A DNA stretch of 64,000 nt from Kutzneria chonburiensis (GTDB lineage Bacteria > Actinomycetota > Actinomycetes > Mycobacteriales > Pseudonocardiaceae). The first letter of the stretch is position 1, and each line of letters starts with the position of its first letter. The notes under the pieces were generated by a model that saw only the letters and a program-made list of their open reading frames with translations, did not search any database and was not told the DNA's origin. Where the stretch lies: assembly GCF_028622115.1 (NCBI RefSeq), contig NZ_CP097263.1:2356001-2420000 (forward strand), written 5' to 3'. A program made the position numbers and the translations under genes. Of this stretch, positions 43,384 to 52,687 are shown piece after piece.

Positions 43384-43928
43384 CGCTTCGACTGCCTCGG
43401 GAAGCCCTGTAGCTGCGTCACGACGATCTCGTCGCCCGGGCGTTGCGGGCGTCGGTACTTGTCGATCACCTCGTGCAGCTCGTTGCGCAGCGCCTTGAGC
43501 TCGTCCGGGGTGAGCGGGAGCTCCTGGTCGGACATGACGAACGACTCCCGCCAGGACTGGTCCCAGTCCTGGGCCAGGAACGTCGTCATGCGGCGGTAGC
43601 TGTTGGACGCGATCTCGTACAGGTAGGCGTTGAGGGCGCCGGCCGACTCGTCGTCGTCGCGGAAGTCCTCGATGCGCAGCTCGGTCGACTCGTACGCGGC
43701 CTTCCACCAGCGTTCCCGCTTGTTGCCGCGGTCCGTGTCCTGCTCGATGAGGCCGTGGTCGGCCAGTTGGCGCAGATGCCAGCTGGTGGTGCCGCTGGTC
43801 TCCCCCACCCGCTGGGCCAGGCCCGTCGCCGTCGCCGGGCCGTCCGCCCGGAGCAGGCCCAACAGCCTGACCCGCAGCGGATGGGCCAGCGCCCGCAGCG
43901 TCTTCGCGTCCAGCCTGATCTCGGTCAC
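43380..43928 (-). CDS. ArsR-type regulator of the MFS exporter
   Basis: 182 residues from GTG 43928; the frame runs on upstream without support. Winged helix: LDAKTLRALAHPLRVRLLGL, ATGLAQRVGETSGTTSWHLR and DRGNKRERWWKAA. The rest is a helical effector region (LNAYLYEIASNSYRRMTTFL). Lacks obvious metal-binding Cys. It is the first gene of the two-gene operon; TTGCAGAG operators lie about 95-130 bases upstream. Confidence 0.9.
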   Translation of the reverse strand: MTEIRLDAKTLRALAHPLRVRLLGLLRADGPATATGLAQRVGETSGTTSWHLRQLADHGLIEQDTDRGNKRERWWKAAYESTELRIEDFRDDDESAGALNAYLYEIASNSYRRMTTFLAQDWDQSWRESFVMSDQELPLTPDELKALRNELHEVIDKYRRPQRPGDEIVVTQLQGFPRQSKR

Positions 43929-44021
43929 AGGCCCACCTCGCTGACGCTCGGCGGGTCTGCGACCCAGGTCCCTGCGCTGAATGGTTCCCTCGCAAGCTCG
44001 GTCACGCCGGCAGCGTAGCGA

Positions 44022-44055
44022 TTGCAGAGGATCCTTTGCAGAGGTTTCTCTGCAA
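44022..44055. promoter_or_regulatory. TTGCAGAG operator array between ArsR and exonuclease genes
   Basis: TTGCAGAG occurs at 44022-44029 and 44036-44043, the second forming a perfect palindrome with CTCTGCAA at 44048-44055 (4-base spacer). Repeats of 14-base phase plus a palindrome in the divergent promoter region are what an autoregulating ArsR dimer would bind. Confidence 0.6.
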
Positions 44056-44102
44056 TTGGCCTCGACTCGTTCGGTGTCAGGGGTAGCTGGTTGACTTGTC
44101 CG

Positions 44103-45044
44103 ATGACCGCTGCCCCGCTGGTGCTCCTCGACTCGGCCAGCCTGTACTTCCGGTCGTTCTACGCGCTGCCGGACTCGATGACCTCCCCCGACGGCCAGCC
44201 GGTCAACGCCGTGCGCGGCTTCGCCGACACCGTCGCCCGCATCCTGGTCGACCGGCATCCGTCGCGGCTGGTCGCTTGTCTCGACGCCGACTGGCGGCCC
44301 GCGTTCCGGGTCGAGGCGCTGCCTTCGTACAAGGCGCACCGGGTGGCCGTGGAGAGCGACGGGTCCGAGGAGGAGGTGCCCGACGCGCTGACGCCGCAGG
44401 TGCCGATCATCCTCGACCTGCTCGACGCCGCCGGTATCGCCACTGCCGAGGCCACCGGCTACGAGGCCGACGACGTCATCGGTGCGTTGGCCCATGCCGA
44501 GAAGGTCGATCCGGTCGAGGTCGTCACCGGTGACCGTGACCTGTTCCAGCTCGTCCGCCACGAGCCGACGCCCGTCACCGTGATGTACGTCGGGCAGGGC
44601 TGGAACAAGGTCCAGATCATCGGCCCGGAGGAGCTCGCCGCCAAGTACTCCCTCCCCGTCGAGTCCGCCGGGGACGCCTACGCCGAGATGGCCGTCCTGC
44701 GTGGCGACCCTTCCGACGGCCTGCCCGGCGTCCCCGGCATCGGCGAGAAGACCGCCGCCAAGCTCATCACCGACTTCGGCTCCCTGTCCGGTGTTCTCGA
44801 GGCCGTCCTCGATCCCCGCGACCGCCGCCTCACCGCCCGCGTCCGCACCAAGCTCATCGAGGCCGCCCCCTACCTCGCCGCCGCCCCCGTCGTCGTCCGC
44901 GTCGCCGTCGACGCCCCCGTGGTGATGGACCGCCCCGATCCCGTCCCCACCGGTCCCGCCGACGTCGACCGGTTGATGGCGTTGAAGAAGCGTTGGAACC
45001 TGGGAACTTCAGTCGATCGGCTCATCGCCGCCTTGAAGCGTTAG
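44103..45044 (+). CDS. 5'-3' exonuclease (FEN-like, stand-alone)
   Basis: 313 residues from ATG 44103. Resembles the N-terminal nuclease of DNA polymerase I: VLLDSASLYFRSFYALP, ACLDADWRPAFR, GYEADDVIGALAH and VVTGDRDLFQLV supply the acidic metal site, and the H3TH segment is GDPSDGLPGVPGIGEKTAAKL. It removes flaps or RNA primers. Not linked to its neighbours in function. Confidence 0.94.
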   Translation: MTAAPLVLLDSASLYFRSFYALPDSMTSPDGQPVNAVRGFADTVARILVDRHPSRLVACLDADWRPAFRVEALPSYKAHRVAVESDGSEEEVPDALTPQVPIILDLLDAAGIATAEATGYEADDVIGALAHAEKVDPVEVVTGDRDLFQLVRHEPTPVTVMYVGQGWNKVQIIGPEELAAKYSLPVESAGDAYAEMAVLRGDPSDGLPGVPGIGEKTAAKLITDFGSLSGVLEAVLDPRDRRLTARVRTKLIEAAPYLAAAPVVVRVAVDAPVVMDRPDPVPTGPADVDRLMALKKRWNLGTSVDRLIAALKR

Positions 45045-45068
45045 GGCTCGTGCACCGATAACCCCGTC

Positions 45069-48000
45069 GTGGCTCGTGGACTCTCGTACCGAGATGCGGC
45101 GGTGTTGCTGGGCGGCGGCCCCGAGACCAAGGTGGTCGCCGCCCTGGACAAGTTGCTCGGCGGCGCCCTGTTGGTCGCCACCGCCGGCGGCTCGGGCTTC
45201 GCGCTGAGCCTGTTCGACGCCAAAGCCGAGCTGTTCAAGCTGTGCACCGACCTGATCGGCGGGCTCGGCGAGCGGGTGCGGGGGCTGAACCGCTACGACC
45301 GCACCCGCCGGTTGGAGGCTGCTCACGCGGTCGCCGTGCTGGCCGCGTTCTTCGAGGTCGCGGCTGAGCTCAAGATGCCCCGGACGCTGCTGCCCACCAA
45401 GTCCGAGCAACTGGCCCTGGTCGACGCCCGCGCGGACAAGGGCCTTGCCGCGGCGCTGGTGGAGTTCATGCCACCGTTGCCGAGTCCGCACGTGCCCCAT
45501 GAACAGCTTGCCGCCGACCTGCGCGGTTGCTACGCCGAACTGACCAACGTCCTGGCCAGGTTCGAATCGGGCCTGGCCGCTTGGGTCCGGCTGTCCCGGG
45601 CCGAGATCGATCTGCATGACCGGGAACTCGCGACGGTCCCGGACCGCGCCGTCCAGCGCTACGAGGTCCTGTTCCGCCGGCTGGCCTTGGAGTTCCCCGA
45701 ATTCGGCTACTGGGCCACCATGCTTGACCACCAGGCCACCCGGGCCGAGGTCCGCACCGCGCTCGCCGGCCTCGCCGACTCCCTGGCTCAACTCCGCATC
45801 GGCCGTGATCCGGCGGGCGTCCGCATCGACCTGACCGCCAAGTACCAGGCCGTGCTCCGCCGACCCGCCTTGACCTTCGGCGACGGGGAGCTTTCCGCAC
45901 CGACCATCGAGCGCTGTTACGTCAATCCACACTTCCGGGTCGGCCAGCCACGGTTGGACGAGATCACCCGCACCGACTGGTGGGAGTCCCAGCCGCTGCG
46001 CACCGATCTCCAGGACCTGCTCGTCGGGCATCTCACGTCGCCGCTGGCCACTGAGGCACCGCTGGTCGTGCTCGGACATCCCGGCGCCGGCAAGTCCTTG
46101 CTCACCCACATGCTCGCTGCTCGCCTGCCCGCCAGTGATTTCCTCGCCGTCCGCGTGCCGCTCCGGGACGTACCCGCCGACGCCGACCTCCAGACCCAGA
46201 TCGAGCTCTCCATCCGTGCCGACACCGGCACCGACGTCAACTGGCCCGCCCTGGCCTCCACGGCCGGCGACGCCCTGCCCGTGATTCTCCTGGACGGGTT
46301 CGACGAGCTCCTCCAGGCCACCGGCCAGAGCCAGTCCAACTACCTGGAGCTGATCACCGCTTTCCAGCAGCGCGAGGCCGACCTCGGGCGACCGGTGGCG
46401 GTCCTGGTCACCAGCCGTCTCACCGTCGCCGACCGGGCTCGTCCCGTCCCCGGCGTCGTCACGTTGCTGTTGGAACCTTTCGACGACTCCCAGGTAGCCC
46501 TGTGGTTGGCCGCGTGGAACCAGTGCAACGCCGCGGTCTTGTCCAGCCGCGGTCTCCTCCCCTGACCGCCGAAACCGCCCTCTGCTACCGCAACGTCGCC
46601 CAGCAGCCCCTGCTCCTGTTGCTGCTGGCCCTCTATGACGCCGACAGCAACGCCCTGCACGACGAAACCCGTCGGCTCGGCGAGGCCGAGGTCTACGAGA
46701 AGCTGCTCACCGGCTTCACCCGCCGCGAAGTCCTCAAGTCCGGCCAGTCCCTCACCGACAACCAGATCTCCGCCGCCGTCGCCCAGGAGATGCTCCAGCT
46801 CTCGGTCGTGGCTTTCGCCATGTTCAACCGTAACCAGCTATGGGTCACCGAGTCCGAGCTGGACGCCGACCTTCGCGTGCTACTCGGCCAGCCCCACTCC
46901 CCCGACCAGCTCCACCTCACCGCAGCGGAGCTGTTGGTCGGCCGCTTCTACTTCGTGCATGTCGCCCAAGCCGTGCACGACCAGAAGCGCCTCAAGACGT
47001 ACGAGTTCCTCCACGCCACCTTCGGCGAGTTCCTGGTGGCACGGCTGGTCGTGCGCGAGCTCGACAACCTCCTTGCTGCCAGCCGGTTACCCACCACCTG
47101 GGGCCGACCACGCCCCCAGGACGACGCCTTCCTCTACACCCTGCTGTCCTTCGCCCCGCTGACCACTCGGCTCACCGTGGTGGAATTCACGCATTCGATG
47201 ATCAAGCCACGGCCCGATCGTGACCGGCTGGGTGCCTTGCTGCTTGATCTGTTCAGGACATCGCTGCATGCTCGACATCACACGCCGCTGGACGAGTACC
47301 GCCCGCTGCGAATGACCGTGCCGGCACGCGCGGCGACCTACTCGGCCAACCTGTTCCTGCTGATCAGCCTGGCCCAGCGTGAGATCAGCAGCACCGAACT
47401 CTTTCCGGATCGCGCCGATCACGCGATCGAGTGGACCAGCGTCGCCCAGCTGTGGCAGTCCCAGCTGCGGTCGGAGGGCTGGCGAAACCTTGCCGCCCGC
47501 TTCGCCGTGGTTCGCACCTGGGACGATTCGGGGCGCGTCATCCGCATCACCCCGCCCAACAATGGTCTGGCCAACATCGATCCGAAGTGGACATATGGAT
47601 ACCCGCCGGAACCAGCGGAGAGTTGGCACGCTTTCTACATCCCCGACGACTGGAGGCTCTTTGCCGAGACCGGGTTCGCGGGCGGCCGGCTCAGTGAGGT
47701 GGCGACCCACACCCTCGAACCGTTCCGCGACGCGCTCGGGACCATGCTGACGTCGTTCCACGACATGCGGGGCCAGGGCATGGTCAGCGCCGCGCGGGCA
47801 CTCATCAGCCTCTGGCTGGCATCCACGCTGGGCACCGACTCGGCCAGGCTGGCCGAGGAATACGAGACCTGCCTGCGGATCGCCACCAGAGGCTTCGCAC
47901 CGGAGGACAAGGAGAACCGCGGCACTTTTCGGGAGCTGGTGCTCCGCCAGCTCAACGCGGACTTCGGGGAGCTCCCCGAAGGATGGCTGCGGGCAGCCCT

Positions 48001-48088
48001 CGACGTCATCGAGAGTGAGCCCATGGCCGATGACAAAGATGGCAAGCGGTACCTCGACCAGGTACGGAAGTCATTCGATCTCGGGTGA
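45069..48088 (+). CDS. NACHT-domain STAND NTPase, frame broken by one base
   Basis: GTG 45069 to stop 48086-48088, about 1,006 residues if one C is restored. Domains: helical N-terminal domain (LSYRDAAVLLGGGPETKVVA to ~110), linker, NACHT ATPase with Walker A VLGHPGAGKSLLTHML (~residue 338) and Walker B VILLDGFDELLQ, winged-helix part (PLLLLLLALYDAD, YEFLHATFGEFLVARLV), then a long C-terminal domain without recognised repeats. At CCCC 46559-46562 the frame ends in TGA (SRGLLP-stop), while the -1 frame continues LTAETALCYRNVAQQP seamlessly. Bacterial NACHT proteins include anti-phage NLR-like systems. This one is a candidate. Confidence 0.82.
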
Positions 48089-48121
48089 GTTAATCCGAGC
48101 TGTTGTCGGGTACTCGTCCGT

Positions 48122-49039
48122 ATGGATGGACGACTGGGGAGGGCCACGGCGGCCTTGACGGTGGTGCTCGGACTGGCGGGGTGTGGGGCCACGCAAGCCG
48201 CAGCCCCGGTGCATCAGGCGAAGTTGCAGCCGCCGACGACCACGACGACTCCGCCACCGGAGCTGCCGCAAGGTGGGAGGACGGTGTTCCCGCAGTATCG
48301 GGTGGTGTCCTACTACGGCACGGGTGGCACGGCGGCATTGGGGGTGCTGGGCCAGGGCACGCCGGAAGAGGCGGCGGAGGCGGTGGACAAGGCGGCGCAG
48401 GGGTTTGCGACGCCGGATCGCAAGGTGCAGCCGGCGATGGAGTTCATCGCGACGGTGGCGGACGGGTATCCGGGGCCGGATGGGGCGTACAGCCACCAGG
48501 TGGCGGAGGAGAAGGTTCAGGAGTATCTGGACGTGGCCCGTAAACACCACCAACTGTTCATTCTGGACGTCCAGCCAGGGCGAACGGACTTCATGGACGT
48601 GGTGCAGCCGTACCGGGATCTGCTGGCGCAGCCGGATGTGGGGCTGGCGCTGGACGCGGAGTGGCGGATGGATCCGGGTGAAGTGCCGGGAACGGTGATC
48701 GGCCATGTGGGGACGCCGGAGGTGAATCAGGTGCTGGACTGGGTCGCGGGTCTGACGAAGGACGCCAACCTGCCGCAGAAGGTGGTGGTGCTGCACATGT
48801 TCCGGGCCTCGATGATCCCGGATCTGCCGAGCATCGCTCAGCACCCGGAACTGGCGCTGGTGCAGCATCTGGACGGGTTCGGCGGTGTCGAGACGAAGAT
48901 GGACATCTACCACGCGATCGCCGACCCGCGGCGATTCCACATGGGGTTCAAGCTGTTCTACAAGCAGGATGAGCCGTTGCTGGGACCCAAGGACGTGCTG
49001 GCGATGCAGCCGCAGCCGGAGTTCGTGAGCTACCAGTGA
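48122..49039 (+). CDS. Lipoprotein of unknown function
   Basis: 305 residues from ATG 48122. Lipoprotein signal with lipobox LAGC, lipidated Cys21, followed by a Thr/Pro-rich spacer (PPTTTTTPPPELP). The body looks like a TIM-barrel or glycoside-hydrolase-like fold: QYRVVSYYGTGGTAALGVLG, LFILDVQPGRTDFMDVV, VGLALDAEWRMDPGE and VVVLHMFRASMI. Acidic residues at strand ends could be catalytic, but no family is certain. Codon use is GTG/GGG-rich, unlike the neighbouring NACHT gene. Starts 33 bases after it. Confidence 0.8.
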   Translation: MDGRLGRATAALTVVLGLAGCGATQAAAPVHQAKLQPPTTTTTPPPELPQGGRTVFPQYRVVSYYGTGGTAALGVLGQGTPEEAAEAVDKAAQGFATPDRKVQPAMEFIATVADGYPGPDGAYSHQVAEEKVQEYLDVARKHHQLFILDVQPGRTDFMDVVQPYRDLLAQPDVGLALDAEWRMDPGEVPGTVIGHVGTPEVNQVLDWVAGLTKDANLPQKVVVLHMFRASMIPDLPSIAQHPELALVQHLDGFGGVETKMDIYHAIADPRRFHMGFKLFYKQDEPLLGPKDVLAMQPQPEFVSYQ

Positions 49040-49064
49040 CACCACTGGCGCCCTTCTCAGCTGA

Positions 49065-49571
49065 TCACGAGTCGCCGGCATCCATGGCCGTGGTGACTAT
49101 GCGGCTGATGAACGCCGACTTGGCGGCGGTGTAGCCCGCCCGGTCGTCGCGGAAGCGGTCGGCGAGGAAGTACTTGAGCTCGGCGTACGCCCGGGCGGTG
49201 TCGGGGTGGGTGCGCAAGTAGTCGCGGAAGGCGAGGACCCGGGCGAAGTCGGGGTTGTCGTGGGCGCAGACGTAAAGGTGGTGGGCGGGGGCGCCGGCGG
49301 GGGTGGTGAAAGCGTGCCGGCCGGTGACGCCGAGGTCGCCCTCGTGGGAATAGCCGAGCGGGGCCAGCCGGCCGATGACGGCGGGTAGGTGGTCCAAAGA
49401 CGGCACGACGGCGGTGAGGTCGATGACGTCCTTGGCGGCCAGCCCGGGCACGGCGGTGCTGCCGACGTGCTCGATGTGGGAGGCCAAGCCGCGCAAGGGA
49501 CCGACGAGGCCGTCACGGAGTGAGGCGAAGACGGCAGGCCAACGCGGGTTGTAAGCGACGATGGAGATCAC
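49065..49571 (-). CDS. GrpB-family protein
   Basis: 168 residues from GTG 49571, overlapping the MFS stop (GTGA). Contains YNPRWPAVFASLRD, HIEHVGSTAVPGLAAKDVID (nucleotidyltransferase-like GST motif) and HHLYVCAHDNPDFARVLAFRDYLR, the GrpB/UPF0157 signature. In some proteins this domain is fused to dephospho-CoA kinase; function otherwise unknown. Confidence 0.92.
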   Translation of the reverse strand: MISIVAYNPRWPAVFASLRDGLVGPLRGLASHIEHVGSTAVPGLAAKDVIDLTAVVPSLDHLPAVIGRLAPLGYSHEGDLGVTGRHAFTTPAGAPAHHLYVCAHDNPDFARVLAFRDYLRTHPDTARAYAELKYFLADRFRDDRAGYTAAKSAFISRIVTTAMDAGDS

Positions 49572-50827
49572 GAGGCGACTCGCAGCCTGGACACGAGGAC
49601 GGCGCCGGCGACCATGACGACGCCGATGGTGACCAGGCCCCACTGGCTGGAGCCGAACAGGTCGGTCATCCACCCCACCCAGTACGGGCCGAGGAAGCCG
49701 GAGAGGTTGCCGATGGAGTTGATCACACCGATGCCGGCGGCGACGGCGGCGCCGGAGAGGAAAGCGGAGGGCAGCGTCCAGAAGCAGGGGAACGCGGCCA
49801 TCACGCCGATCGCGCACGCGCACAGCCCGGCGTAGCCGAGCCACGGGGCAGACGTCAGGAAGGCGGACACGGCCAGCAGTACGCCGCCGGCGGCCATCGG
49901 GGCCAGGGTGTGGGCCACAGGTCGCCCGATCCGGTCACAACGACGACCCCACCAGACCATCGCGATGGCCCCGATGGCGTAAGGCGCGGCGGTCAGCAGG
50001 GTCACCGGCAGGTTGGCCAGGCCGAGGGACGTCTTGAGGATCGTCGGCATCCAGAAGCCGAGGCCATACAGGCCGAATGCGATGGCGAAGTACACCAGCC
50101 CCAGGGCGATCACCCGAGGATGCAGCACGGCCCGCCGCACGGGCATCTCGGCGACGGCTTCACGGTCCAGCGACGACGTGATCCACTCCCGCTCGTCGGC
50201 GCTGAGCCACCGGGCGTCAGCCGGCCGGTCGGGCAGCAGCCACAGCAGCAGCACGCCGAGCACGATCGACGGCAGGCCCTCCAGCAGGAACAGCCACCGC
50301 CAGCCGGCCAGCCCGCCGACGCCGTCCAGACCGAGCAGCAGACCGCCCAGCGGCGCGCCCACCGCCGTCGACAGCGGCACGGCGACCATGAACAGGCCGG
50401 TTACGGTGGCCCGCCGCGCGGCCGGGAACCAGTAGCTCAGGTAGAGGATCATGCCCGGGAAGAAGCCGGCCTCGGCCACGCCCAGCAGGAAGCGCAGCAC
50501 GAAGAAGCTGACCTCGCCCTGGATCGCGGCGCACAGCGAGGCCACGATCCCCCACACGACCATGATCCGGGCCATCCACACCCGCGCCCCGACCCGGTGC
50601 AGGATCAGGTTGCTCGGCGCGTCCAGCAGCACGTAGCCGACGAACAGCAGCCCGGCGCCCAGCCCGTACGCGGTGGCGGACAGGCCGAGCTGCTTGTTCA
50701 TGGTCAGCGCGGCCACCGACAGGTTGGTGCGGTCGAGGTACGCGAAGAAGTAGCAGACGGCCATCAGCGGGACCAGTCGCCAGGTCGCCCTGGCCAGGGC
50801 CCGCTCCCCCACATCGCCGGAAATCAC
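49568..50827 (-). CDS. MFS transporter, anion:cation symporter type
   Basis: 419 residues from GTG 50827; the frame extends to 50923 without support. Twelve helices; YFFAYLDRTNLSVAALTM and GVAEAGFFPGMILYLSYWFP are hallmarks of the ACS family that takes up tartrate, phthalate, 4-hydroxyphenylacetate and other organic anions. Promoter box TACGCT lies 6 bases before the start, so likely leaderless. Confidence 0.9.
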   Translation of the reverse strand: MISGDVGERALARATWRLVPLMAVCYFFAYLDRTNLSVAALTMNKQLGLSATAYGLGAGLLFVGYVLLDAPSNLILHRVGARVWMARIMVVWGIVASLCAAIQGEVSFFVLRFLLGVAEAGFFPGMILYLSYWFPAARRATVTGLFMVAVPLSTAVGAPLGGLLLGLDGVGGLAGWRWLFLLEGLPSIVLGVLLLWLLPDRPADARWLSADEREWITSSLDREAVAEMPVRRAVLHPRVIALGLVYFAIAFGLYGLGFWMPTILKTSLGLANLPVTLLTAAPYAIGAIAMVWWGRRCDRIGRPVAHTLAPMAAGGVLLAVSAFLTSAPWLGYAGLCACAIGVMAAFPCFWTLPSAFLSGAAVAAGIGVINSIGNLSGFLGPYWVGWMTDLFGSSQWGLVTIGVVMVAGAVLVSRLRVAS

Positions 50828-50839
50828 GCGCTGAGCGTA
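50825..50839 (-). promoter_or_regulatory. Probable leaderless promoter of the MFS-GrpB operon
   Basis: Minus-strand TACGCT (50839-50834), 6 bases, then GTG 50827. Confidence 0.5.
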
Positions 50840-50907
50840 TCGACAGGTTCGAACCGGACACTTCCCCACCGCCCCGCACGTTGGAGGGATGAGACGAAGG
50901 AGACGAG

Positions 50908-51183
50908 ATGGGCCTGATCGCAACGCTGCTCGGCTTCGTGGTGACGCTGTTCATCCTGTTGCTGATCGCCCGGATGGTCCTGGACTGGGTGTCGCTCGCC
51001 GGTCGCGGTCCCTACTGGACGGTCCGCGCCCGACGGCTGGCGCACGCCGGCACCGAGCCGGTGCTCGCGCCGGTGCGCCGTGTGGTGCCGCCGATCCGGG
51101 CCGGCGGCATCGGCATCGACCTGGCGTTCACGTTGGTGTTCGTGGCCGCGCTGATCGTGCGCGGCATCCTGTTCAGCCTGTGA
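50908..51183 (+). CDS. YggT-family small membrane protein
   Basis: 91 residues from ATG 50908 with AAGGAG upstream. Two membrane helices: GLIATLLGFVVTLFILLLIA and IDLAFTLVFVAALIVRGILF, joined by a basic loop (TEPVLAPVRRVVPPIRAGGI) that carries the EP(I/V)L.P.RR.(I/V)PP.. YggT motif. Usually near cell-division genes; here isolated. The last 11 bases overlap the convergent TetR gene. Confidence 0.85.
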   Translation: MGLIATLLGFVVTLFILLLIARMVLDWVSLAGRGPYWTVRARRLAHAGTEPVLAPVRRVVPPIRAGGIGIDLAFTLVFVAALIVRGILFSL

Positions 51184-51727
51184 CGGCGACCAGCGCGACG
51201 GCCTCCCGCACGTGCGCGGCACAGTCGGAGTCGGGCGTGGTCAGCCACGTCTCGATGGCCACGCGCAGCGCGGCGTAGGTGGCGGCGACCAGCAGGCGGG
51301 TGCGGAGGACCTGCTCCGGGGCGGGATCGGCGGGCAGGAGCTTGTCGACGAGTTGACGCTCCTGCTCGACGGTCCGCTCCAGGAAGGTGGCACGCAGCGC
51401 CGGCGTACGGGCGAGGAGCTCCTGGACGCGGCGGAAGCGCTCGTGGTCGCCGTCGATGGTGCTGACCACGGCCTCGGCCAGGCTCTCGGCGGTGTCCACC
51501 GCGTCCAGCAGCCGGGCGAACTCCTCGTCGTGCACGGCGAGCAGCACGCCTTCCTTGGCGGTGAAGTACCGGAAGAAGGTGCGGGGCGAGACGTCGGCGG
51601 CGGCGGCGATCTCCTCGACGGTGGTGGCCTCGAAGTCCTTGGCCTCGAACAGCGTCAGCGCGGCGTCCACCAGGGCGGCCCTGGTCTGCTGCTTCTTGCG
51701 TTCCCGCAGCCCGCACAGCTTCGTCAC
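51173..51727 (-). CDS. TetR-family repressor
   Basis: 184 residues from GTG 51727. Helix-turn-helix ATTVEEIAAAADVSPRTFFR followed by YFTAKEGVLLAV; helical ligand domain to the end. Divergent from a short-chain dehydrogenase, with a palindromic operator in the gap. TAGGGT stands 6 bases before its start. Confidence 0.93.
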   Translation of the reverse strand: MTKLCGLRERKKQQTRAALVDAALTLFEAKDFEATTVEEIAAAADVSPRTFFRYFTAKEGVLLAVHDEEFARLLDAVDTAESLAEAVVSTIDGDHERFRRVQELLARTPALRATFLERTVEQERQLVDKLLPADPAPEQVLRTRLLVAATYAALRVAIETWLTTPDSDCAAHVREAVALVAVTG

Positions 51728-51739
51728 CAGGTCACCCTA
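51725..51739 (-). promoter_or_regulatory. Probable leaderless promoter of the TetR gene
   Basis: Minus-strand TAGGGT (51739-51734), 6 bases, then GTG 51727. Confidence 0.5.
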
Positions 51740-51764
51740 CCGCAGCAAAGTGTCATTTGACGCC

Positions 51765-51785
51765 AAGTGGCAGGCTGTGCCACTT
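51765..51785. promoter_or_regulatory. Palindromic operator between TetR and SDR genes
   Basis: AAGTGGCA (51765-51772) and TGCCACTT (51778-51785) form a perfect palindrome with a 5-base centre, ending 8 bases before the SDR start. AAAGTGTCATTTGAC just upstream resembles a second, imperfect site. Confidence 0.65.
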
Positions 51786-51793
51786 TAGCCGGC

Positions 51794-52687
51794 ATGACCT
51801 CCTGGCGGACCGCCGACATGCCCGACCTGACCGGCAAGACCGCGCTGGTGACGGGCGCCAACAGCGGCATCGGCTTCCACGCGGTGCTGGGCCTGGCCGA
51901 GCATGGCGCCCACGTGCTGCTCGCGGCCCGCAACCCCGAGCGCGGCGAGAAGGCCGTGGCGGCGGCCAGGGCCAAGCTGCCCAAAGCCACCATCGACCTG
52001 GTCCAGCTCGACCTGGCCGACCTGGGCAACGTCCGGGAGACGGCCAAGGCGGTGCTGGCCGAGCACGAGCACCTGGACTTCCTGATCAACAACGCCGGCG
52101 AGAAGGTGGTGCCCGAGCGGCGCACCACCAAGGACGGCTTCGAGGCCCAGTTCGGCACGAACCACCTCGGCCACTTCGCGCTGACCGGCCTGCTGCTGCC
52201 GGCGCTGCGGGCGGGCGCGCGGGTCGTGACGATCACCAGCGCCTCGCACCGGTTCAACCCGTTCGACATCGACGACCCACAGCAGGAGCGGGCGTACAAG
52301 CCGATGCGGGCCTACGGCCGGTCCAAGCTGGCCAACCTGATCTTCACGCTGGAGCTGGACCGCCGGCTGGCCGGCACCGGCATCGGCAGCTACGCCGCCC
52401 ACCCCGGCTTCGCGGTCGACCCGGAGATCGGCCTGGGCAACCCGGTGATCGACGTCCTGGCCAAGCCGATGGTGCAGGACATGGCCGGCGGCGCCCGCCC
52501 GACACTGTACGCCGCGACCGCGCCGAACCTGCCCGGCGGAACGCTGGTCGGCCCGGGCAACGTGTTGCGCACCAAGGGATCCCCGCGTCCGGAGAAGCCC
52601 TCCCCCAAGGCGACGGACCCGCGTCTGGGCCGCCGGCTGTGGGAGCTGTCCGAGGAGCTGACGGACGTGCGCTACCTCAGTTCTTGA
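51794..52687 (+). CDS. Short-chain dehydrogenase/reductase
   Basis: 297 residues from ATG 51794. Rossmann motif TALVTGANSGIGFH, cofactor loop LLAARNPERGEKAV (suggesting NADP), FLINNAGEK, catalytic Ser in ITSASHRF and YxxxK as AYGRSKLAN. Close to the retinol-dehydrogenase/WW-oxidoreductase-like SDRs common in actinomycetes. Probably controlled by the divergent TetR. Substrate unknown. Ends with an 11-base overlap on the convergent MprF-like gene. Confidence 0.93.
   Translation: MTSWRTADMPDLTGKTALVTGANSGIGFHAVLGLAEHGAHVLLAARNPERGEKAVAAARAKLPKATIDLVQLDLADLGNVRETAKAVLAEHEHLDFLINNAGEKVVPERRTTKDGFEAQFGTNHLGHFALTGLLLPALRAGARVVTITSASHRFNPFDIDDPQQERAYKPMRAYGRSKLANLIFTLELDRRLAGTGIGSYAAHPGFAVDPEIGLGNPVIDVLAKPMVQDMAGGARPTLYAATAPNLPGGTLVGPGNVLRTKGSPRPEKPSPKATDPRLGRRLWELSEELTDVRYLSS

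Noticed and set aside
46559..46562. Programmed -1 frameshift in the NACHT gene
   Set aside because: CCCC without slippery heptamer or downstream pseudoknot evident, and two unrelated genes show the same defect; sequence error is simpler.
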